Source of the DNA: DASQDN01 sp963844855
GTDB lineage: Bacteria > Acidobacteriota > Terriglobia > Bryobacterales > Bryobacteraceae
Reading direction: 5' to 3'
Length of the DNA stretch: 64,000 nucleotides
NCBI GenBank assembly: GCA_963844855.1
Contig: CAWJQP010000098.1
Coordinates: 1 to 64,000 of the forward strand
Numbering within the stretch: position 1 is the first letter of the stretch; each line of letters begins with the position of its first letter. Below the pieces are notes generated by a model. That model had not been told where the DNA came from and did not search any database. It saw nothing but the letters and a program-made list of their open reading frames with translations. The position numbers and the translations under genes are program-made. Below are positions 58,407-64,000 of the stretch, in pieces.

Positions 58407-59046
58407 GCGAAGCGGCGCCTTCATCACGTTCGAGGGTCCGGACGGCTCGGGGAAAAGCACACAGATGCGTATCCTGGCAGAGCGCATTCGGTCGACCGGC
58501 CGCTCGGTTATCGAGACACAGGAACCCGGCGGAACCGATATTGGGCGTCAAATTCGTTCGATTCTCCTTGATGCGAGCAATAAGAAGCTTTGCCCTGTGG
58601 CCGAGATGCTCCTGTACTTCGCCGCACGCGCGCAGAACGTCGATGAGCGAATCCTGCCGGCTTGGGAGAGCGGGTCGGTTGTGCTCAGCGATCGATTTAC
58701 GGATTCCACGCTGGCCTATCAGGGCGGCGGCCGTCAACTTGGACGGGACGTCATCATGCAACTCCATGACATCGCGTGCCATGGAATCCAGCCGGATTTG
58801 ACGATCTGCATCGATATCGACACTGAGGCGGGACTCGGTCGGACGCGATTGCGAAACGGAACGAATCGCGACCGGATGGATGAGGAGGCTGTGGAATTCC
58901 ACCGGCAGGTCCGCTCCATCTATCTCAAACTGGCGGCAGAATACCCGGAACGGATCAAGGTTGTCGATGGCAACGGTACTGTCGAAGAGGTCGCCGAACG
59001 CATCTGGAACGTGGTGAAAGAGAAAGTGGGCCAAGCCATTGTTTGA
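58399..59046 (+). CDS. tmk: Thymidylate kinase
   Basis: Intact 215-residue enzyme phosphorylating dTMP to dTDP. P-loop FEGPDGSGKST, EPGGTDIGRQIRSILLD, the DRF motif in VLSDRFTDSTLAYQGGGRQL, and the LID region RLRNGTNRDRMDEEAVEFHRQV. It is placed before the clamp-loader gene holB as in many bacteria, which it overlaps by 8 bp. Confidence 0.95.
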   Translation: MTKRSGAFITFEGPDGSGKSTQMRILAERIRSTGRSVIETQEPGGTDIGRQIRSILLDASNKKLCPVAEMLLYFAARAQNVDERILPAWESGSVVLSDRFTDSTLAYQGGGRQLGRDVIMQLHDIACHGIQPDLTICIDIDTEAGLGRTRLRNGTNRDRMDEEAVEFHRQVRSIYLKLAAEYPERIKVVDGNGTVEEVAERIWNVVKEKVGQAIV

Positions 59047-60059
59047 ACCGTTGTATGGGAACGCTGCTGCGACCGAAACGCTGGCGCAGATGATCCAGCA
59101 GGACCGGATCCCGCAAACGATCCTTCTCAACGGCCAGGAAGGCATCGGCAAGGCCACGCTGGCAAGGCGATTCGCCGCCGAATTGCTTGGCGGTAAGGAC
59201 AAGATCGAGAAAGACGATCTCAGCCTGCCCGATAACACTGCCCTGATTGCCGAACGGGAGAAATTGCCCGCCGACAAACGGTCAGAGGATCCTCTGCTTT
59301 TCGCCTCGCACGTGGATTTCGTCACCTTCCCGCCCGATGGTCCCCTGCGGCAAATTTCGATTCAGCAGATCCGCCTCCTCAAAGAACGAGCCCAATTCGG
59401 TCCTCTGAAGGGCCGGCGGCGTGTCTTCCTGATCGACCATCTCGACCGAGCGAACGAGCAGGCGGCCAATTCTCTGCTGAAGATTCTCGAAGAGCCGCCG
59501 CCCTATCTGATCCTAGTGGCGACTGCGGAGAATGCTTACGATCTGCTACCGACGATCCGGTCGACGATCGCTGATGATCGCGATGTCTCCGCTGTCAGCC
59601 TCCGAAATGGAGGCGTTTGTTCGCGAAAAAGGTCTGAAAGACCCGAAGCGCCGCGTGGCTCTCGCCGGGGGGAGCCCTGGCATTGCGGTCTCGTTGGATC
59701 TCGACGCCTACGACAAGAGAAGGGCGGCTATGATTGCGCTCCTCCAGTCGGCAGCGGGTGTGCAGTCGTATGGAGCCTGGTCGAGAGTCTCAGAGTCCCT
59801 GAGCCGCACCGATAAGCTGGAGAACCATCTGAGCGTACTTTACGGTCTTTTGGAAGATATCCTGCTGCTGCAGCACAACACCGGAGATATTCGGAACTTC
59901 GACGTCCGTAGCGAACTAGAGGTTATTGCCAAGAGGGTGGGATTCGAGTGGTTGCGGACGGCGATCAAAAAAATCGACGAACTTGTCGAGTTGCTACGTC
60001 GTAATATACAGAAGACCATAGCATTAGATGCGCTGGTGGCGGAACTGCGAAGCGCTTAG
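59039..60059 (+). CDS. holB: DNA polymerase III delta' subunit (one frameshift)
   Basis: Clamp-loader AAA+ subunit. TTG 59039 begins LFEPLYGNAAATETL inside the tmk end. P-loop GQEGIGKATLARRF; the conserved SIQQIRLLKERAQFGP and HLDRANEQAANSLLKILEEPPPYLILVATAENAYDLLPTIRS. The usual ATP-site SRC motif is absent here. A frame change near 59585 leads to SASEMEAFVREKG and a helical C-terminal domain ending VAELRSA. About 340 residues. Confidence 0.88.
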
Positions 60060-60096
60060 AACGCCTATGGTACAACCGTAGTACCGGAGACAATGA

Positions 60097-60408
60097 GTGG
60101 AGGCCAGTAACCGAAAGCTGATCCGTCCGTCTTTGACAGAGATGAAGGAACCTAAGGAGCAGCCTGCTCGGAAGACTCAGCCGAAAAAGCCAATTCCTCC
60201 CGATCAGACCAACGCTGAGAATTTCTACTACATCAAACAGATGCAGTCGAAAACGCCAATGGTGATCGTCCTGAAGGATGGTGAGATGCTACAGGGCATC
60301 ATCGAATGGTATGACAAGGCGAGCCTGAAGGTTAACCGGGACGAGGGGCCAAACCTGCTCGTCTACAAATCCAACATCAAGTACATGTACAAGGCGTCGG
60401 GAACATAA
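60097..60408 (+). CDS. hfq: Hfq-like Sm-fold RNA-binding protein
   Basis: A 103-residue protein from GTG 60097, with GGAG upstream. The first 40 residues are a basic, Pro-rich extension absent from E. coli Hfq. The Sm1 region reads SKTPMVIVLKDGEMLQGIIEWYDKASLKV; Sm2 reads LLVYKSNIKYMYK, where the canonical Y-K-H-A has Ser92 in place of His. Hfq pairs small RNAs with mRNAs as a hexamer. This form fits the acidobacterial branch; RNA-binding specificity may differ. Confidence 0.85.
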   Translation: MEASNRKLIRPSLTEMKEPKEQPARKTQPKKPIPPDQTNAENFYYIKQMQSKTPMVIVLKDGEMLQGIIEWYDKASLKVNRDEGPNLLVYKSNIKYMYKASGT

Positions 60409-60420
60409 ATTGGGATCCTC

Positions 60421-60444
60421 GTAGGAGCGTTTTCGCGCTCCTAC
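60421..60444. terminator. Bidirectional hairpin between convergent genes
   Basis: GTAGGAGCG (60421-60429) and CGCTCCTAC (60436-60444) form a perfect 9-bp stem with a TTTTCG loop. It lies 12 bp after the Hfq stop and touches the stop of the minus-strand gene, so it can end both transcripts. No long T-run follows either side. Confidence 0.6.
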
Positions 60445-60879
60445 TTAGTCCTGATCGTTTTCCGACAGCCGAGCCTGAGCTTCGCTCAGTACTTCCTCAC
60501 CCAGAATCTGGCAGCCAATCTCGCGCATCACTTCACCGGCTTCGTTTACCTTGCCGACAAGTTTGATTGCAGTGAGATGACCCATGCGGTATTCGCTCAG
60601 GGTCAGCCGCCGGCACGCCTGCATGCGGATCGGCCGCATGGCGTAGTCTGAGCACGGCATTAAGATATAAGTTTCGTCGAGCGCGAGCTCGGCGCCGGTT
60701 TCAGCAACTTCTGCATAGATCATCGCTGTGAGTCCGATTTGGACGAAATTGACACGACGACCTTCCGTTTCGGGAAACAGCGCCCACAATTCCTGCTCGG
60801 TCTCGATATACTCGTCGTAATTGAAAGTCCCTGGCAGCGGGAACGCTGCGTTCGGCTCAATGAACGTGTATTCTGACAC
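60445..60879 (-). CDS. Hypothetical protein
   Basis: A 144-residue protein starting with GTG 60879 (VSEYTFIEPNAAFP). The ATG five codons earlier is rejected because it would put the ribosome site GGAGGG inside the coding sequence. Contents: FNYDEYIETEQELWALFPETEGRR, ETYILMPCSDYAMRPIRMQACRRLTLSEYRMGHLTAIKLVGK, then an acidic tail. No membrane segment. Family not recognised. Confidence 0.7.
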   Translation of the reverse strand: MSEYTFIEPNAAFPLPGTFNYDEYIETEQELWALFPETEGRRVNFVQIGLTAMIYAEVAETGAELALDETYILMPCSDYAMRPIRMQACRRLTLSEYRMGHLTAIKLVGKVNEAGEVMREIGCQILGEEVLSEAQARLSENDQD

Positions 60880-61191
60880 GATAAAACCCTCCATTACACA
60901 GTGCGCAACTTCTACTTCAGAAGTGGCTTCGTGTGCACAATAATCTCTATGGACGCGGAAACCAATTGTCGACCAGACCCCATAGCTCAGTCAAGTAACA
61001 TTTACCGACACAACCGAAACCACATTGCCGTTGCTTTGTGACTTCAATTACTTCGACGCTTTATTGATCGGCCGGGATGCAGGGAAGTATTACGAGAACA
61101 CCCTGTTTTCACATGAATTTTTTGCAATGTTCACGGTTACCGTGCTATTGGCTTCAAAGTTGCTCATGCATGGCACTGGGAGGACATCGAG
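60880..61191. other. Intergenic region, divergent
   Basis: About 310 bp between two divergently transcribed genes. No gene, repeat or clear promoter was recognised. GGAGG near 61180-61184 is the ribosome site of the small membrane protein that follows. Confidence 0.4.
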
Positions 61192-61362
61192 ATGTCGTTT
61201 GGTTTGTATCTGTTGGGCTTCGCGCTGCTCATTATAGGAGTTGCTTATGGCGCCCATATGGCGAATGTGCCCACGCACTGGATTGTCGTCGTAGTGATCG
61301 CGCTGCTTGGGATTGGAATCATGACGGGTGTTTCTCGAACGCGAATGCGTGACCCACAATAG
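61192..61362 (+). CDS. Small two-helix membrane protein
   Basis: A 56-residue protein MSFGLYLLGFALLIIGVAYG... ending GVSRTRMRDPQ. Two hydrophobic segments (about 3-20 and 29-47) are joined by a short polar turn (HMANVPTHW). GGAGG lies 8 bases before ATG 61192. Proteins of this size and pattern are frequent in Acidobacteriota; function unknown. Confidence 0.75.
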   Translation: MSFGLYLLGFALLIIGVAYGAHMANVPTHWIVVVVIALLGIGIMTGVSRTRMRDPQ

Positions 61363-61367
61363 AGGAT

Positions 61368-62663
61368 GTGGCTGCGCGAGACATAGCTGAAGCGATCATT
61401 CATCGTTTGCATGCCGCGGGTTATCAAGCGTACTTGGTTGGGGGCTGCGTCCGGGATCTTCTGCTCGGCCGGCAGCCCGAGGACTTCGATGTCGCCACAG
61501 ATGCAAATCCCACCCATCTGCGCCAGCTCTTCCCTCATGCGCAGGAAATAGGCGCCCATTTTGGAGTAATTCTCGTCGACCGTGTCGAAGTGGCAACGTT
61601 TCGGAGCGATTTTTCCTACGTGGACGGACGGAGGCCTTCGGAAGTCCGGTTCGAAACGGACCCAAGGCAGGATGCCCTGCGGCGTGACTTCACAGTCAAT
61701 GCTCTATTTCTAGATACCGACACCGGCGCAATTCACGACTTCGTGAACGGGCGCGCCGACCTTCAAGACCGGATCATCCGCGCCATCGGCCAGCCCGAGG
61801 AACGATTCCAAGAGGATTACTTGCGGATGCTGAGGGCCGTTCGCTTTGCGGCGAGGCTCGGCTTCTCGATTGAGAGTTCCACGGCCGCCGCAATACGAAG
61901 GCTGGCGCCACTCATCCAGCGAGTCTCGGCAGAACGCATCAGGGACGAGGTCGTGATGACTCTGACCGAGCGCGGAGCCAGACGTGGGTTTGAGCTGCTA
62001 GACGAACTCGGCCTTCTCGAAGTGGTTTTGCCTGAGGTCGCTCGCATGAAAGGTGTCGAGCAGCCACCTCAATTTCACCCGGAAGGCGACGTCTGGACGC
62101 ACACTCTGATCATGCTCGAAGGTTTGATTGATCCATCACCGACGCTGGCGATGGGGGTCCTGCTTCACGATGTCGGCAAGCCACCGACTTTTCGGCGCGC
62201 GGAACGCATTCGCTTCGACGGGCACGTAGAAGCAGGCCTCCAAATCGCGCACGACATTCTGACGCGTCTGCGATTCTCAGGCGATGAAATTAAGCAGATT
62301 GAAGCGCTGGTTGCCAACCACATGAAATTCGGAGACGCCACACGGATGAAGGAGAGCACTCTCAAACGCTTCCTGCGCCTTCCCGACTTCTCCGAACATC
62401 TGGAGCTCCACCGGCTCGACTGCTCATCGAGCCACAATTTGCTGGACAACTACGACTTCGTAAAGTCCAAGCAGGAGGAATACGGGAAAGAGCGAATTGC
62501 TCCACCGCCGCTGCTGACCGGCAAGGACCTCATCGCAGCCGGCTATAAGCCTGGTCCCTGGTTCTCGGAGGTACTGACCAAGGTAGAGGACGCCCAACTC
62601 GAAGGAAGCATCGCCACAAAAGAAGAGGCTTTGCAGCTTGCCAGGTCTATCGCCGCTACGTAA
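61368..62663 (+). CDS. cca: CCA-adding tRNA nucleotidyltransferase with HD domain
   Basis: Adds or repairs the 3' CCA of tRNAs; 431 residues, intact. Head: VGGCVRDLLLGRQPEDFDVATDANP with the metal Asp pair, then RRDFTVNALFLD and the ERFQEDYLRMLRAVRFAARLGF motif. A C-terminal HD domain follows (GVLLHDVGKPP, ALVANHMKFGD), which may give phosphatase or phosphodiesterase activity. GTG 61368. Overlaps the SixA gene tail to tail by 8 bp. Confidence 0.93.
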   Translation: MAARDIAEAIIHRLHAAGYQAYLVGGCVRDLLLGRQPEDFDVATDANPTHLRQLFPHAQEIGAHFGVILVDRVEVATFRSDFSYVDGRRPSEVRFETDPRQDALRRDFTVNALFLDTDTGAIHDFVNGRADLQDRIIRAIGQPEERFQEDYLRMLRAVRFAARLGFSIESSTAAAIRRLAPLIQRVSAERIRDEVVMTLTERGARRGFELLDELGLLEVVLPEVARMKGVEQPPQFHPEGDVWTHTLIMLEGLIDPSPTLAMGVLLHDVGKPPTFRRAERIRFDGHVEAGLQIAHDILTRLRFSGDEIKQIEALVANHMKFGDATRMKESTLKRFLRLPDFSEHLELHRLDCSSSHNLLDNYDFVKSKQEEYGKERIAPPPLLTGKDLIAAGYKPGPWFSEVLTKVEDAQLEGSIATKEEALQLARSIAAT

Positions 62664-63138
62664 GTTTCGGCGTCAGCATCCACTTGAGAACACCACGCGG
62701 TTGCAAACTGAAATGATCGAAATCGATCCGGACGACAGCGCCTTTTTTGAAGTCGACCAGAAGTTCCGGACTTCTCAGAAAGAATGCCGTACAACGGCTC
62801 ATGAGTGGTTCGTGGCTTGCAAGAACCACGCTTTTCGCCCCGCTATGCGATGTCCGAAGGTCCTGCCACACGGCTTCGGGATCGGAATCGGGTATTAGCG
62901 CGTCGGTGAAGAATAGGCTGTCTTTGTAGCCAAGAATCTCCTGGGCAATTTCCGCGGTTTGCCGCGCCCGAAGGTACGGACTGGAAACGATAGCATCCGG
63001 CTTTACGCCGGCGTTCGCAATCGCCTTCATCACATCGCGCAGTTTGCGCCGGCCCTCTTCAGTCAGGGGACGATCCGAATCTTTGCCGGTGGGCGAGTCG
63101 TCGTGAGCGATGCCATGCCTGAGAAGGTAGACTTCCAT
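62656..63138 (-). CDS. sixA: SixA-like phosphohistidine phosphatase
   Basis: A 160-residue histidine-phosphatase-superfamily protein. The catalytic LRHG (His8) opens the protein, followed by RPLTEEGRRKLRDVMKAI, SSPYLRARQTAEIAQ and the second His in LASHEPLMSRC. SixA-type enzymes remove phosphate from histidine, e.g. in phosphorelays or the nitrogen PTS. It is convergent with cca and divergent from the O-antigen-ligase-like gene. Confidence 0.9.
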   Translation of the reverse strand: MEVYLLRHGIAHDDSPTGKDSDRPLTEEGRRKLRDVMKAIANAGVKPDAIVSSPYLRARQTAEIAQEILGYKDSLFFTDALIPDSDPEAVWQDLRTSHSGAKSVVLASHEPLMSRCTAFFLRSPELLVDFKKGAVVRIDFDHFSLQPRGVLKWMLTPKLT

Positions 63139-63178
63139 GAGTTAGGCAGACTCATTTTGGCATACTAAGGTTTCCTTC

Positions 63179-64000
63179 ATGCCTAGAGCAGCGTTCTTTC
63201 TGGCCTCCGGCGCCGCCGTCACATGTCTTGTGTCCATTGCGGCCTACCAAACTCTCCTGGCCGCCGCTCTTCTTTTGCTGCTGCTATCTCGTCAGCGGCT
63301 CGAATTCCCGCCGATCCTTCTTCCTTTGGGAATTTTCGTTGCCTTGACGTTGATCTCACTTGCTCTTTCTTCCGATCCGCGCGCCGGATTGCCACAAGTC
63401 GTCAAGTTCTACGTGTTCCTGATGCTCCCGGTGATCTACACAGCCATCCGGCGTGCGAGCGACATCAGAAAGCTCGTCTGGTGGTGGGCTGCGGCGGCAT
63501 CGGCCAGCGGCATCTGGAGCTTCGTGCAGTTCTGGACCAAGAGACAGCGCGCGTTGGAGCAGCATGGCGACTTCTACGCTGCCTACGTGGGAGACCGGGT
63601 GACCGGCTTCGTCGGACACTGGATGACTTTCGGCGCTGCGCAGATGGCTGCATTGCTAATGCTCTTAGCCGTGTTGCTATTTGCGGGGCCAAAGCGTTAT
63701 CGCGGTCTGGCGATCGGCGCCGCGTTGCTGATCACGACATCGATCGTCATCGGATGGACTCGCAGCGTTTGGCTCGGGACCGCGGTGTCTTCGATTTATC
63801 TTGTGGCCGTCTGGCGGCCGAAATTCTTACTACTGGCTCCCCTGCTTCTGCTTGTAGGCTGGTTCGTGTCGCCACGTTCCGTGCGGCAGCGTGTCATTTC
63901 GATTTACCAACCGAACGAGCGGCAGGATTCCAACCGCCACCGTTACGTCACGTTCCGCACCGGTGTCCAGATGATCAAGGCGCATCCGGTATTTGGAATC
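63179..64000 (+). CDS. O-antigen ligase-like membrane protein (3' end outside window)
   Basis: The frame is open from ATG 63179 to the window end (274 codons seen). Many hydrophobic helices (AAVTCLVSIAAYQTLLAAALLLLLL, LPLGIFVALTLISLALSS, GAALLITTSIVIGWTRSVWLG), with the Wzy_C/WaaL signatures WTRSVWLGT and the periplasmic-loop SNRHRYVTFRTGVQMIKAHPVFGI, where the Arg and His are conserved. The family joins O-antigen or other glycans to a lipid or polymerises them. Its exact substrate cannot be said. Confidence 0.82.
   Translation, partial: MPRAAFFLASGAAVTCLVSIAAYQTLLAAALLLLLLSRQRLEFPPILLPLGIFVALTLISLALSSDPRAGLPQVVKFYVFLMLPVIYTAIRRASDIRKLVWWWAAAASASGIWSFVQFWTKRQRALEQHGDFYAAYVGDRVTGFVGHWMTFGAAQMAALLMLLAVLLFAGPKRYRGLAIGAALLITTSIVIGWTRSVWLGTAVSSIYLVAVWRPKFLLLAPLLLLVGWFVSPRSVRQRVISIYQPNERQDSNRHRYVTFRTGVQMIKAHPVFGI

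Overview
The window looks like chromosomal DNA of an Acidobacteriota, most likely a Solibacter/Bryobacter-type member. This is inferred from the gene repertoire, not from a marker gene. The markers are two very large Oar-type TonB-dependent receptors with an N-terminal carboxypeptidase-regulatory-like domain, a PadR regulator with an ADOP-type FtsX/MacB permease, a Ser/Thr kinase fused to TPRs, two pairs of cytochrome c-DUF1549-DUF1553 (PSD1) and DUF1501 proteins, a Mycobacterium Sdh1-like succinate dehydrogenase, and a yicC-gmk-rpoZ-coaBC-udg-tmk-holB-hfq chain. No rRNA, tRNA, CRISPR, IS or phage was seen.

Layout. 1-4448: broken acyl-CoA dehydrogenase remnant and a TonB receptor on the minus strand. 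4776-14787: PSD1 + DUF1501, Ser/Thr kinase, PadR + ADOP permease. 15108-20004: second TonB receptor, convergent amino-acid permease, small protein. 20167-25002: cytochrome c-ankyrin-cyclase-fold fusion, enolase-superfamily enzyme, threonine-aldolase-like enzyme. 28897-25006 (minus): succinate dehydrogenase operon with a TPR protein. 32886-29201 (minus): BlaI repressor, M56 peptidase fused to ankyrin repeats, S41 peptidase, driven from a promoter inside a perfect 34-bp palindrome. 33660-37676: lipoprotein, LacI regulator, PLD synthase, EEP phosphatase. 37717-41246: dnaG-rpoD, convergent with nadD. 45859-41867 (minus): second PSD1 + DUF1501 pair. 46386-45910: antitoxin with a broken RelE-type toxin. 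46505-49460: small membrane protein, TIM-barrel isomerase, acetyltransferase, unknown protein. 51729-49453 (minus) and 51775-60408 (plus): divergent envelope/housekeeping operons with two family-9 glycosyltransferases, an MsbA-like ABC exporter and the gmk...holB chain. 61192-64000: small membrane protein, CCA-adding enzyme, SixA, and an O-antigen-ligase-like protein cut by the window end.

Genes act together in several places. The plus operon from 51775 is bound by 4-bp overlaps (ATGA/GTGA), which suggests translational coupling. The BlaI-M56-S41 set forms a candidate proteolytic signalling relay. The two PSD1-DUF1501 pairs and the TonB receptors are the usual acidobacterial envelope/polymer-use equipment.

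Data quality caveat: about twenty genes, including indispensable ones (rpoD, dnaG, gmk, rpoZ, coaBC, holB, sdhA), are split by single-base-type frameshifts although both halves are well conserved. Indel errors in the assembly are the simplest explanation, so those genes are annotated here as joined across frames and junction positions are approximate.
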